Source of the DNA: Variovorax sp. OV329
GTDB taxonomy: Bacteria; Pseudomonadota; Gammaproteobacteria; Burkholderiales; Burkholderiaceae_C
Assembly (NCBI RefSeq): GCF_900114785.1
Contig: NZ_FOUG01000014.1
Coordinates: 1 to 64,000 of the forward strand
DNA length: 64,000 bases
Reading direction: 5' to 3'
Shown: one piece after another, positions 8,634-17,258 of the stretch
How the letters are laid out: each line of letters opens with the position of its first letter
Position numbering within the stretch: the first letter of the stretch is position 1
The notes under the pieces: generated by a model
Database searches by the model: none
Seen by the model: only the letters and a program-made list of their open reading frames with translations
Told to the model about the DNA's origin: nothing
Made by a program: the position numbers and the translations under genes

Positions 8634-10159
8634 TAGGGTTTGCGCAAGTCCTTCTTCAGGACCTTACCGGTCGGGTTTCGGGGCAAGGCGGCAACGACGT
8701 CGATGGACTTCGGGCACTTGAACGGCGCCAAGCGCTCGCGGCAGTAGGCAAGGACTTGCTCGACGTCGATGGCACTTCCAGGTGCCGCGACGGCCACCGC
8801 CTTGGGCACCTCGCCCCATTTCTCGTCCGGCACACCAATCACGGCGACATCGTCGATGGATGGATGCTCGGCGAGCACGCGTTCGATCTCGGCTGGATAG
8901 ATGTTCTCGCCACCGCTGATGATCATGTCCTTGATGCGATCGGTGACGTAGATGTAGCCGTCGGCGTCCATGTGGCCACCATCGCCCGAGCGCAGCCAGC
9001 CGTCCGCCGTGAAAGCCGCGGCGGTGGCGTCCGGCTTTCCCCAATAGCCGCCCATGCGTTGTTCGCTTCGCACCCAGATCTCCCCTGGCTCGCCGGGCGC
9101 GACGGACTCGCCGGTGCCGGGGTCGCAGATCTTGATCTCGACACCATGGATCGGCTTGCCCGCCGATACCAGCCGGTGGGCGACGGTCGGGTCCGTGTGA
9201 TCCTCCACCCCGAGCACGCTGACCACGCCGCATTCCTCGGTCATGCCGTAGACCTGCTGCATCACGCCGGGGAAGAGTGCGAGGGATGCCCGCATCACCG
9301 GCAGCGGCATCGGCGAGGCCCCGTACGACAGCGCCTTCAAGGCCGAGTAGTCGCGGTCGGCCGCGCCGGGGACCTTGTTCACCATGGCCATCAGTGCGGG
9401 CACCAGGAAGGTGTGCGTGATCTTCTCGGCTTCGAGCATCTCGAGCACGGCCGCCGGGTCGGGCAGCCGGAGCATCGCGATCCGGGCGCCCTGGCAGATC
9501 GCCACCAGGGAGTAGCTGGTGCCGCCCACGTGGTACAGCGGCATCGCGACCTGCACCCTTGCGTGCGGCCCCATGTCCTGGTCGACCGCGACGTTGTGCG
9601 CGTGCGCGAGCATTCCACGATGGGTGAGCATCGCCCCTTTGGGAAAGCCGGTCGTCCCCGATGTGTACAGCTGCACGAAGCAGTCATCGGGGTGGGCTGG
9701 CCGGGCCTTGGCCTCCGGCGCTTGGCCTGCAATCCATGCCTCGTATTCGTCATCGGGACCGCCGATGCGAATCACTCGCTCGACAGTCGGCAGCTGGTCG
9801 CGCAGCTGCGCGATGGCGCCCGCAAACTCGGGCCCGACGAAAAGAAGACGGGCCTGTGCGTCGTTGATCACGTAGACCATCTCGGGCGGCGCAAGCCTGA
9901 AGTTGACGATCGCGTTGGCGGTGCCGACCTGGGCGCACGCCAGCGTCAGTTCCAGGCACGACGGATGGTTGAAGTCGAGCACGGCGATCCGGTCGCCGGG
10001 GCGCAGCCCCGCTGCCCGTTGGGCTGCCGCGTTGCGTCGGACGCGCCCGGCCAGTTCGGCCCAGGTCCACTTCGACCCGCCGAAGCTGATGGCCACCTCA
10101 TCGGGTCGTCGCGCCTCCCAACCGGCAAGGACTGCGGTGAAGTCCGTCTGGGTGGACAT
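8603..10159 (-). CDS. AMP-dependent acyl-CoA synthetase/ligase
   Basis: A 518-residue member of the adenylate-forming family that activates carboxylic acids to acyl-CoA via acyl-AMP. The start at 10159 is chosen because GAGGAGGT lies directly upstream; a longer frame to 10399 has no such site. Motifs seen: the P-loop-like YTSGTTGFPKG, the YGMTEECG A5 motif, a hinge and 'SGGENIYPAEIE' region, and the C-terminal lysine in PTGKVLKKDL. It resembles medium/long-chain or aromatic acid ligases (FadD13-like). The ECF sigma gene overlaps its end, an unusual pairing suggesting shared regulation. Confidence 0.9.
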   Translation of the reverse strand: MSTQTDFTAVLAGWEARRPDEVAISFGGSKWTWAELAGRVRRNAAAQRAAGLRPGDRIAVLDFNHPSCLELTLACAQVGTANAIVNFRLAPPEMVYVINDAQARLLFVGPEFAGAIAQLRDQLPTVERVIRIGGPDDEYEAWIAGQAPEAKARPAHPDDCFVQLYTSGTTGFPKGAMLTHRGMLAHAHNVAVDQDMGPHARVQVAMPLYHVGGTSYSLVAICQGARIAMLRLPDPAAVLEMLEAEKITHTFLVPALMAMVNKVPGAADRDYSALKALSYGASPMPLPVMRASLALFPGVMQQVYGMTEECGVVSVLGVEDHTDPTVAHRLVSAGKPIHGVEIKICDPGTGESVAPGEPGEIWVRSEQRMGGYWGKPDATAAAFTADGWLRSGDGGHMDADGYIYVTDRIKDMIISGGENIYPAEIERVLAEHPSIDDVAVIGVPDEKWGEVPKAVAVAAPGSAIDVEQVLAYCRERLAPFKCPKSIDVVAALPRNPTGKVLKKDLRKPYWAGRERQIV

Positions 10160-10323
10160 AGAGACCTCCTCGTCATCAGGGATCGCCATGGGAATTCCTC
10201 GATCGGGTGGATTCGGCGGCGCCCATTGTGGACGGCGCCAGATTGCTTTGGCAATCGGAAGCAACGCGGCTTCAGGAATCCGCCGTCCTCCTCCCCAAGG
10301 CCTCTTTCTGGCGCGAGATTGAA

Positions 10324-11055
10324 TCAGTTGGGAGGTGGTGCCGTCGTTCCTGTTGCTTGGAGCCCGAGAAAAAATTCGACCGACCGCGCGACCACCCATG
10401 GCGTGATGACATGGTCACCGTCGAAGGGCTGCAGGGTCAGGTCGTACCCGCTTTCCAGCAGCCGTCGCGCATTCGTGTGGGCGCTGGTCTCGATGGGCAA
10501 CTGGCTGTCGCTGCGCCCGTGCGCGAGGAACACCCGTGGCATTCCTGACTGCGTGAACGTGTTCATGAAACCCGCCGACATGCCGATCACGTGGCTGGCC
10601 ACGTCGCCGTTCGTCAGGCCAAGCGACAGGGCGTAGCTGCCGCCGTCGGAGAAGCCGGCAAACGCAAGGCGCCCGGGGTCGACGTGGAAATGCTCGGCCA
10701 CCCGGGACAAGGCTGCGTCCAGGCGCTCCAGGTCGGGGCCATGCCCGCCGATCACGATGTCCCAGGTCGGATACATCGACTGCGGCGCCAGCAGCAGGAA
10801 GCGCCGGGCTCGCGCATGGGCGACGAGATGCGGCAGCACGCGGTTGGCCTCGCCGCCCGCGCCGTGGAACATCACCAGCAGGGGCAGCGGCGTATCGGCG
10901 GGCAGATCCTCGGGGACCACCAGCACGGCCTCGCGCCCCTCGGCGAACGACAGGCCGTGGCGGCCGGGCGGCAGCGGGTCGGCCACGGGGGCAGCGCCGG
11001 GCCGGAACGTCATGCGGCCGGTCAGCGCGCCGCCGAGCAGGGAGGGGTCGATCAC
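10324..11055 (-). CDS. Alpha/beta hydrolase, esterase (PHB-depolymerase-like)
   Basis: A 243-residue cytosolic serine hydrolase with MFHGAGG (62-68) as oxyanion region, nucleophile elbow GFSDGG (Ser136), a likely acid in HGRSDSQLP (about 182) and histidine in GDHVITP (about 225). The layout fits the carboxylesterase/phospholipase and polyhydroxybutyrate-depolymerase-like group; no signal peptide. Its ATG overlaps the TGA of the AAA+ gene upstream by 4 bp (11052-11055), so the two are translationally coupled. The physiological substrate is unknown. Confidence 0.8.
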   Translation of the reverse strand: MIDPSLLGGALTGRMTFRPGAAPVADPLPPGRHGLSFAEGREAVLVVPEDLPADTPLPLLVMFHGAGGEANRVLPHLVAHARARRFLLLAPQSMYPTWDIVIGGHGPDLERLDAALSRVAEHFHVDPGRLAFAGFSDGGSYALSLGLTNGDVASHVIGMSAGFMNTFTQSGMPRVFLAHGRSDSQLPIETSAHTNARRLLESGYDLTLQPFDGDHVITPWVVARSVEFFLGLQATGTTAPPPN

Positions 11056-12716
11056 GATGCAGCCTTTGCTTCAGCCGACGACGCACAGGCAAGGCCCCGA
11101 AACACCGCGCACTGCGCGAACGCCTGTGCGGACAGCGGCAGGCCCATGCAGCGGCAGTACTTGCTCGTGAGCTTGAGCAGTTCCTTGATGTCGCGTCCGC
11201 TGGCATCGGCGTAGTCCACCACCAGCCTGTCGATCAGCGCGTCCGGCACGTCCACGCCCAGTTGGGCCGACAGCATGGACCACAAGCGGCGCGCATCCCC
11301 AGGGCCAGGCGGCTGGTAGCTGATCACTGCGATGCAGCGCGAGAGGATGGCCTCGTCGATGTCGTCGACCCGGTTGGTGGTCATGAAGAGAAGGCCACTG
11401 AAGTACTCCAGCGTGCGCAGGAACTCCGCGACGATGGCGTTGTGCTGCAGGTCGTTGCCGCGCCGTCGGATGTAGACGTCGGCCTCGTCCAGCAGCAGCA
11501 CGCAGTCCCAGCGCGCTGCGCGCCGCAGGATCTGCGTCAGGCTGGCCTCGACCGAGCCGGCCGTGACGCCGAGTTGGCCCGAATGCACGCGGTACAGGGG
11601 CTTGCCGACCACCTCCGCATAGACCTCGGCGGTGAGGGTCTTGCCCAAGCCCGGCGCACCCTTGCACAGGATCGTGGTGCCGCCGGACTTGCCGGGAACG
11701 ACATCCTCCAGAAGAAAGCTGCGATCGGCCGTGAGGATGTCGATCAGGTCGCGGTGCGCCTGCGGCAGCACCAGCCGCTCGCGCAGGCTGGGCTGGTACT
11801 TGTATTCCTGGACATTCTGTACATGGGCCCAGATGCTGCGGTGCCAGTCCAGGTGGAACAGGTGGAGATAGCAGTGCTGCGGAATGCGATCGAAGCCCGC
11901 GGCGATGCCGCTCTCGCGCCAGTATTGAGGGTCGGCGGCCATGTCGAAGCGGCGGTGCAGCAGTTCCTCTTCGTTCACGCAGCGGGCCGCCGCGCCGGAG
12001 GGCAGCCGGTGGAACCCCATCTCGCTGCGCGGGCCTTCACCGGGCGTCCAGGCACTGCCGCTGATGGTGAATTGGGCGCCGAACTGCGGCTGCAGCCTGG
12101 TGAAACAGGCCACCTGATGCTCGTACTCGCGCTTGAATTCGGCGCATTCCTTGTGGAAGCCATGCGCGGCGAACATGCCGGCGAGGGTGTGGCCGGCGAG
12201 GTCTTCGGTGTAGAAGCTCAAGCCCCAGGTCATGCCGGCGAAACGCAGTCGAGGCTCCGTGGGCAGTTCACGGCCCGCCGCCCGCAGCGTATTGGCCAGC
12301 AGCCCCACCACCACATAGGACTCGCCATCCGCCGGTTTCACCAGTCGCACCGAATGAACCAGCCAGGCCAGCAGCACCCCGTCCCGGCCGCGCTGGTACA
12401 GCCAGCCATCGATCAGGTCCCGCCCCAGCCACTCGATCAGCGCCGGCACCATCAGTTCCAGGCTGGCGATGGGGCGCACCGGCGGTTCGCCGTTGAGGTT
12501 GTCCAGCGCCAGCAGCTGAAACACCAGGTCGCGCGCGCCGGCGGCCCGGCTCAGCTGGTAGAGCAGGTTGAGCGAGTGGCCGTCGAAATGGTGGCTCGAC
12601 ACCACCCGGGTACCACTGCCGGCACCTTGCCCACCCAACTGAAGGCCCAGCGGCGATTGCGCGCCGACCTGGCCCTGCAGTGCGCCGGCAAGCAAGTCCG
12701 GTATCTCGAGTTCCAT
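11052..12716 (-). CDS. AAA+ ATPase with uncharacterised N-terminal domain
   Basis: A 554-residue protein. The C-terminal AAA+ module carries Walker A GAPGLGKT (353-360), Walker B LLLDEAD (Asp410/Glu411), a sensor-1 Asn448 in TTNR and an arginine-finger-like 'ILSRC'. About 340 residues precede it, containing a mixed alpha/beta region (about 60-220) that I cannot assign; similar AAA proteins with such N-termini are annotated DUF5925 in actinobacteria, which is only a suggestion. Such architecture fits a remodelling ATPase acting on a specific client. The gene overlaps the downstream esterase by 4 bp, so the esterase may be its client or effector. Confidence 0.8.
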   Translation of the reverse strand: MELEIPDLLAGALQGQVGAQSPLGLQLGGQGAGSGTRVVSSHHFDGHSLNLLYQLSRAAGARDLVFQLLALDNLNGEPPVRPIASLELMVPALIEWLGRDLIDGWLYQRGRDGVLLAWLVHSVRLVKPADGESYVVVGLLANTLRAAGRELPTEPRLRFAGMTWGLSFYTEDLAGHTLAGMFAAHGFHKECAEFKREYEHQVACFTRLQPQFGAQFTISGSAWTPGEGPRSEMGFHRLPSGAAARCVNEEELLHRRFDMAADPQYWRESGIAAGFDRIPQHCYLHLFHLDWHRSIWAHVQNVQEYKYQPSLRERLVLPQAHRDLIDILTADRSFLLEDVVPGKSGGTTILCKGAPGLGKTLTAEVYAEVVGKPLYRVHSGQLGVTAGSVEASLTQILRRAARWDCVLLLDEADVYIRRRGNDLQHNAIVAEFLRTLEYFSGLLFMTTNRVDDIDEAILSRCIAVISYQPPGPGDARRLWSMLSAQLGVDVPDALIDRLVVDYADASGRDIKELLKLTSKYCRCMGLPLSAQAFAQCAVFRGLACASSAEAKAAS

Positions 12717-12832
12717 GGCGTCTCCTCTTTGCCACTCCCGACGATAGACAGGCCCATGGCCTTGGGCGCTTGACCTGGGTCAAGCTTCGCAAAGGATGTC
12801 GCCCTGCCCCACCCCCGAACGGATCGCGCATG

Positions 12833-12866
12833 AAAAAACGCCCCCTCATCGGTCGATGAGGGGGCG
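12833..12866 (-). terminator. Intrinsic terminator of the pyrC-htpX operon
   Basis: Arms 12839-12851 and 12854-12866 form a perfect 13-bp GC-rich stem. On the minus strand it is followed at once by six T residues (12838-12833). It lies 51 bp after the htpX stop codon, a textbook Rho-independent terminator. Confidence 0.9.
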
Positions 12867-12916
12867 CTTCATCCAGATCAGGGGCCTCGCCAGCCCCTTT
12901 GAAACCCGGGTACCGC

Positions 12917-13792
12917 TCAGCTCGCGTTCTGCAGCGCCGCAATGCGCTGTTCGATCGGCGGGTGCGTGGAGAACAGCTTGCCGATGTTGCCGGTGATGCC
13001 CATGGCTTCCACCGACTTGGGCAGCTCGCCGGCCGGCAGGCCGCCCAGGCGCGCCAGGGCGTTGACCATGGGCTGGCGCTGGCCGCCCATCAGCTCGACC
13101 GAGCCGGCGTCGGCGCGGAACTCGCGCTGGCGTGAGAACCAGGCCACCACGATGGCGGCGGCGAAGCCCAGCACGATGTCCAGCACGACGGTGGTGATCA
13201 TGTAGCCGATGCCGGGGCCGGACGAGCGGTCGTCGCCGCGGCGCAGGAAGCTGTCGACCGCATAGCCGATCACGCGCGAGAGGAACACGACGAAGGTGTT
13301 CATCACGCCCTGGATCAGCGTCATGGTGACCATGTCGCCGTTGGCGATGTGCGCCACCTCGTGGCCGATGACCGCCTCGACCTCGTCGCGCGTCATGTTC
13401 TGCAGCAGGCCCGTGGACACGGCGACCAGTGCCGAGTTCTTGAAGGCGCCGGTCGCGAAGGCATTCGGCTCGCCTTCGAAGATGCCCACCTCGGGCATGC
13501 CGATGCCGGCGCGGTCGGCGAACTTCTTGACCGTGCCGACGATCCAGGCCTCGTCGGGCGTCTGGGGGTTGTCGATCATGTGCAGGCCCGAGGTCCACTT
13601 GGCCATGGGCTTGCTGATGAGCAGCGAGATGATCGCGCCGCCGAAGCCCATGATGAGGGCGAATCCGAGCAGCGCACCGAGATTGAGGCCGTTGGCCGTC
13701 AGGAAGCGGTTGACGCCCAGCAGGCTGGCAACGATGCCCAGCACCGCGACCACCATGACGTTGGTCAGGACGAACAGAAGAATGCGTTTCAA
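12917..13792 (-). CDS. htpX: Membrane zinc metalloprotease HtpX
   Basis: A 291-residue inner-membrane M48-family protease that degrades damaged membrane proteins. Two N-terminal membrane helices (about 4-28 and 36-58) precede the zinc motif HEVAH (144-148); two further helices (about 155-180 and 192-215) precede the third ligand in 'SRQREFRAD'. Length and order match E. coli HtpX. It is the last gene of the pyrC-NYN-DUF3025-htpX run and is followed by a strong terminator. In many bacteria htpX is heat/envelope-stress induced; no sigma-32 promoter is evident in the 33-bp gap before it. Confidence 0.95.
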   Translation of the reverse strand: MKRILLFVLTNVMVVAVLGIVASLLGVNRFLTANGLNLGALLGFALIMGFGGAIISLLISKPMAKWTSGLHMIDNPQTPDEAWIVGTVKKFADRAGIGMPEVGIFEGEPNAFATGAFKNSALVAVSTGLLQNMTRDEVEAVIGHEVAHIANGDMVTMTLIQGVMNTFVVFLSRVIGYAVDSFLRRGDDRSSGPGIGYMITTVVLDIVLGFAAAIVVAWFSRQREFRADAGSVELMGGQRQPMVNALARLGGLPAGELPKSVEAMGITGNIGKLFSTHPPIEQRIAALQNAS

Positions 13793-13825
13793 GTTGGAAT
13801 CTCCGTGGAGCTGCTTGTGTGCCGC

Positions 13826-14656
13826 TCAGATGGGGGCCGGACGGACCGCTTCAAGCTGGACGGGTTTGCAGGACATGCGGGTTGTTCTTTCTTCTGGGGT
13901 CCTGCGGGGACGAAATACCTCGGAATCATCATAAAAGGAAAAGTTCTCGTTTTCGGGGCACCAGCCGGGGATTCCCAGCACCGGCAGTGGCGCGAAAGGC
14001 TTGGTGGCCAGCCATTCCCGCGAGAAGGCCTTCTGCGCCGCCAGGGCTTCGAAGTCGGCACTCGCATTCCTCGATTCCTCGGGCAGGACCAGGACGTGGG
14101 CCGTCAGGTTCTTGCGCGGCGCGGCGGCGAGCTTTTCCAGCAGGGCATGGCCGAAGACTTCGACGCGCGCCTGGCGCCAGAGGCCGCGCTGCGTGACGAA
14201 CAGGGCCTGCCAGTCGCGCGCCAGCAGTGCCCGCCAGAGGGCCGACGGCGCCGACAGGAAGGCGCCGTTCTCATCCAGCAGGGTCAGCGCATCGCGCAGC
14301 GGGCCACGGCGCGTGCCCACGCCTTCGCTCGCGATCTGCGCCGCCTGCACTTCGTTGAGCCGGCGCTTGATGCGCGGGTAGCGCAGCCAGGCCAGGCCGT
14401 TGAAGAGATCGTGCAGGTTGTGCCGGGTGGGCACGCCGCCGGTGCGGGCGATGAAGGCTTCGTAGGCCTCGCCTTCGGGCGCGGAATCGCCGGGCATGAA
14501 GCGAAGCGGGCCGGCCGTCAGGTCGACGGGCGATGGCATGGCGCCCAGCGCTTCATGCGCCTGCGCGCCAGCCGCGACGTGCGCCAAGGGCTTCGCCGCG
14601 ACGCCGGCATAGGGCGTCCACCAGGGAGCGCCCAAATCCGGCAGCGGGAGGCTCAT
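13826..14656 (-). CDS. DUF3025 family protein
   Basis: A 276-residue protein matching DUF3025, a family common in beta- and gammaproteobacteria and of unknown function. Characteristic stretches seen include 'PTRHNLHDLFNGLAWLRYPRIKRRLNEVQA' in parts (about 75-105) and 'LPVLGIPGWCPENENFSFYDD' in parts (about 225-245). No signal peptide or membrane helix. Its ATG overlaps the NYN gene stop by 4 bp (14653-14656), so it is translationally coupled, and htpX starts 33 bp after it. The role of this protein in the operon is not known. Confidence 0.85.
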   Translation of the reverse strand: MSLPLPDLGAPWWTPYAGVAAKPLAHVAAGAQAHEALGAMPSPVDLTAGPLRFMPGDSAPEGEAYEAFIARTGGVPTRHNLHDLFNGLAWLRYPRIKRRLNEVQAAQIASEGVGTRRGPLRDALTLLDENGAFLSAPSALWRALLARDWQALFVTQRGLWRQARVEVFGHALLEKLAAAPRKNLTAHVLVLPEESRNASADFEALAAQKAFSREWLATKPFAPLPVLGIPGWCPENENFSFYDDSEVFRPRRTPEERTTRMSCKPVQLEAVRPAPI

Positions 14657-15444
14657 CGCAGCGAAGGGCCGACGTACTGGACCTTGTTGGGCTGCTTCTC
14701 GGGGCTCAGCACGAAGAGTTCCGGGTGCTTCTTGAAGAGCTTCTGCGAGCTACCGCTCTTGCTCAGCAGCTTGGCGCCGCGCAGGCCCTCCACCGCCACG
14801 TTGAGCTCGACACGCTGGCCGCCGCGCAGGGCGGGCACCACCTCGAGGATGCGCAGCACCTCTTCCGGCAGGACCGGCGCGGGCGTTGGCGCGGGTGCGT
14901 CGGCCGCCTTGCGCTTCCTGGCCGCTGGGGCCCGCTTCTTCGCCGGCGCCTTCGCAGCGGTGCTGCCACCGCCACCGCCACCGCCACCGCCACCGCCACC
15001 GCCGCTGCCGCTGTGGTGCTGCAGGTCGGTGAAGTGGTCGTACACGCCGCGCGTCTCGTCGCCCGTCTTGCCCTGCTGGCCGATGCCGCACACGCGGCAG
15101 CCCTTCTCGCGCAGGCGGATCACCAGCGGCGCGAAGTCGGAATCGGAAGAGACCAGGTAGATGAGTTGCGGCCGCTCGCTCACGGCCAGGTCCATGGCGT
15201 CCACGGCGAGTGCGATGTCGGTGCTGTTCTTGCCCGCGGCCAGGTTGACCATGGGCCGCACGCTCAGGCGCTTGAACAGCGACTGCTGCTTGAGCGCCGT
15301 CTCGGCATTGCAGTAGGCGCGGCGCACGTGCAGGTGGCCATGCTCGGCCATCACCTTGTGCACCGCCTGCTCGATCACGTCGGCCGAGACGTTGTCGGCG
15401 TCGATGAGCAGCATCACCCGTTGGCCGGCGCCTTCGTGGTTCAC
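14653..15444 (-). CDS. NYN (PIN-like) domain protein with poly-Gly linker
   Basis: I start it at GTG 15444, which overlaps the pyrC stop by 4 bp, giving 263 residues. The N-terminal NYN/LabA-like domain shows LLIDADNVSAD with the first acidic residues, 'GKNSTDIALAVDAMDL' and 'YLVSSDSDFAPLV', the conserved acidic cluster of predicted RNases. A glycine run of about 13 encoded by a hexanucleotide repeat separates it from a Lys/Ala-rich segment and a C-terminal ~65-residue region reminiscent of an OST-HTH/LOTUS RNA-binding module. An RNA-processing role is likely but unproven. It sits between pyrC and the DUF3025 gene in a coupled operon. Confidence 0.85.
   Translation of the reverse strand: MNHEGAGQRVMLLIDADNVSADVIEQAVHKVMAEHGHLHVRRAYCNAETALKQQSLFKRLSVRPMVNLAAGKNSTDIALAVDAMDLAVSERPQLIYLVSSDSDFAPLVIRLREKGCRVCGIGQQGKTGDETRGVYDHFTDLQHHSGSGGGGGGGGGGGGGSTAAKAPAKKRAPAARKRKAADAPAPTPAPVLPEEVLRILEVVPALRGGQRVELNVAVEGLRGAKLLSKSGSSQKLFKKHPELFVLSPEKQPNKVQYVGPSLR
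14965..15003. repeat. (GCCACC)6 simple-sequence repeat in the NYN gene
   Basis: Six tandem copies of GCCACC plus a partial seventh. On the coding (minus) strand it encodes the poly-Gly linker. Unit length is six, so slippage would lengthen or shorten the linker by two residues without changing frame. Confidence 0.9.
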
Positions 15445-16475
15445 GACTGGAACCTCCAGGCCATCTGCTCGCCGCCGCACAGCGGCTTGAGCGTGGTTTC
15501 GCCGTAGGGCACTGTTTCGGGCACGGTCCAGCTTTCGCGCTTGAGGGTGACGGTGCCCTGGTTGCGCGGCAGGCCGTAGAAGTCGGCGCCGTGGAAGCTG
15601 GCGAAGCCCTCCAGCTTGTCGAGGGCGCCGGCGTTGTCGAAGGCCTGGGCGTACAGCTCCATGGCGTGCAGGCCGGTGTAGCAGCCGGCGCAGCCCAGGG
15701 CGTGCTCCTTCAGGTGCGCAGCGTGCGGGGCGCTGTCGGTGCCCAGGAAGAAGCGAGGGCTGCCGCTGGTGGCGGCTTCCACCAGCGCGACGCGGTGCGT
15801 CTCGCGCTTGAGCACCGGCAGGCAGTAGTAGTGCGGGCGGATGCCGCCGGTGAAGATGGCGTTGCGGTTGAACAGCAGGTGGTGCGCCGTGATGGTGGCG
15901 CCGGTGAAGCGGCCGGCGTCGCGCACGTAGTGCGCACCTTCTTTCGTCGTCAAGTGCTCGAACACGATCTTCAGCTCGGGGAAGTCCTTGCGCAGCGGGA
16001 TCATCACGCGGTCGATGAACACCGCCTCGCGGTCGAACAGGTCCACGCCCGGGTCGGTCACCTCGCCATGCACCAGCAGCAGCAGGCCGTACTTCTGCAT
16101 GGCTTCGAGCGTGGCGTAGGTCTTGCGGATGTCGGTCACGCCGGCATCGCTGTTGGTGGTGGCGCCGGCCGGGTACAGCTTGAGCGCCTTCACGCCCGCC
16201 TCACTGGCCCGCTGGATCTCCTCGGGCGGCAGCTTGTCGGTGAGGTAGAGCGACATCACCGGCTCGAAGGCGGCGCCCGCGGGCACGGCGTCCAGGATGC
16301 GCTGGCGGTAGGCAAGGGCCATCTCGGCGGTGGTCACCGGCGGGCGCAGGTTGGGCATGATGAGCGCGCGGCCGAATTGCGCGGCGCTGTGCGGCACCAC
16401 GGCCTGCAGCGCATCCCCGTCGCGCACATGCAGGTGCCAGTCGTCGGGGCGGGTGATGGTGAGGGAGTCGGTCAT
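15441..16475 (-). CDS. pyrC: Dihydroorotase (class II, PyrC)
   Basis: A 344-residue zinc amidohydrolase that closes carbamoyl-aspartate to dihydroorotate in pyrimidine synthesis. The start at 16475 gives the canonical N-terminus with the metal motif HLHVRDG (His14, His16). The carboxylated lysine lies in 'VKALKLYPAGATTNSDAG', further histidines in 'LLVHGEV' and 'FEHLTT', and the catalytic Asp in 'FLGTDSAPH'. Length matches E. coli PyrC (348). It leads a coupled operon with the NYN, DUF3025 and htpX genes, and is divergent from the TRAP operon across 216 bp. Confidence 0.95.
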   Translation of the reverse strand: MTDSLTITRPDDWHLHVRDGDALQAVVPHSAAQFGRALIMPNLRPPVTTAEMALAYRQRILDAVPAGAAFEPVMSLYLTDKLPPEEIQRASEAGVKALKLYPAGATTNSDAGVTDIRKTYATLEAMQKYGLLLLVHGEVTDPGVDLFDREAVFIDRVMIPLRKDFPELKIVFEHLTTKEGAHYVRDAGRFTGATITAHHLLFNRNAIFTGGIRPHYYCLPVLKRETHRVALVEAATSGSPRFFLGTDSAPHAAHLKEHALGCAGCYTGLHAMELYAQAFDNAGALDKLEGFASFHGADFYGLPRNQGTVTLKRESWTVPETVPYGETTLKPLCGGEQMAWRFQS

Positions 16476-16691
16476 GGGCGCGAATTGTCTCACCCGGCCT
16501 CCGGCCGACGGCGGCCCGCGCCTGTGGCTGAGCGGGCACACACTTGGTAAAGACCCGATGCCCGTTGTGGGCACCTCTCACTAACATGTGGCCGTGCCTT
16601 TCCTGTCGCGGCGCGCCGGTCCCCGGTGCCCGCCCTCCATGGCGCAACCCTGGTGCCATGGCCTTTCTGATTCGCTTCTCCGCCACGCTTC

Positions 16692-17258
16692 ATGCCTCAC
16701 ACTGAAACCGGTGCCAAGCTGGATGCTGCCAGCCCGCTGCCCGACGAACTCCCCGGCCTGGACGAACCCACGCGCGTACCCCTCGCCATCGAGGACTGGG
16801 CCACGGTCGCCATCATGGGCCTGCTGGCCTGCATCACCTTCGCCAACGTGGTGGTGCGCTACTTCACCGATTCCTCCTTCGCCTGGACGGAAGAGTTCTC
16901 GGTCTTCCTCATGATCCTGCTTGCGATGGTGGCGGGGTCGGCCGCGGTGGCACGCGACCGGCACATCCGCATCGAGTACTTCGCCGAAGGCGGCTCCATG
17001 GCGCGGCGCAAGCGCCTGGCGCAGTTCGGCGCGCTGATGGTGGCGGTGCTCTTCCTGCTGATCGGCGGGCTGAGCCTGCGCATGGTGTGGGACGACTACC
17101 GCTTCGAGGAGACCTCGCCCGGCATCGGCGTGCCGCAGTGGTGGTATTCGGTCTGGCTGCCGATCTGCTCGCTGGCCATCGCGCTGCGGGCGCTGGGCCT
17201 CTTCGTCCGGCGCGGACGCAAGAGCAGCACGGCCAAGGACGGCGGCGCACAAGCATGA
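16692..17258 (+). CDS. TRAP transporter small permease (DctQ)
   Basis: A 188-residue inner-membrane protein with a ~35-residue N-terminal extension and four predicted helices (about 37-58, 72-92, 112-134, 150-168). The family pattern 'TEEFSVFLMILLAMVAGSAAVARDRHI' (seen in parts at about 65-92) is present. DctQ links the large permease and the binding protein of tripartite sodium-driven transporters. The next gene overlaps it by 4 bp (ATGA at 17255-17258). The substrate is unknown. Confidence 0.9.
   Translation: MPHTETGAKLDAASPLPDELPGLDEPTRVPLAIEDWATVAIMGLLACITFANVVVRYFTDSSFAWTEEFSVFLMILLAMVAGSAAVARDRHIRIEYFAEGGSMARRKRLAQFGALMVAVLFLLIGGLSLRMVWDDYRFEETSPGIGVPQWWYSVWLPICSLAIALRALGLFVRRGRKSSTAKDGGAQA

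Noticed and set aside
8594..10636. Plus-strand 680-codon open frame
   Set aside because: Antisense shadow of the acyl-CoA ligase, with the same His/Arg-rich composition and no ribosome binding site.
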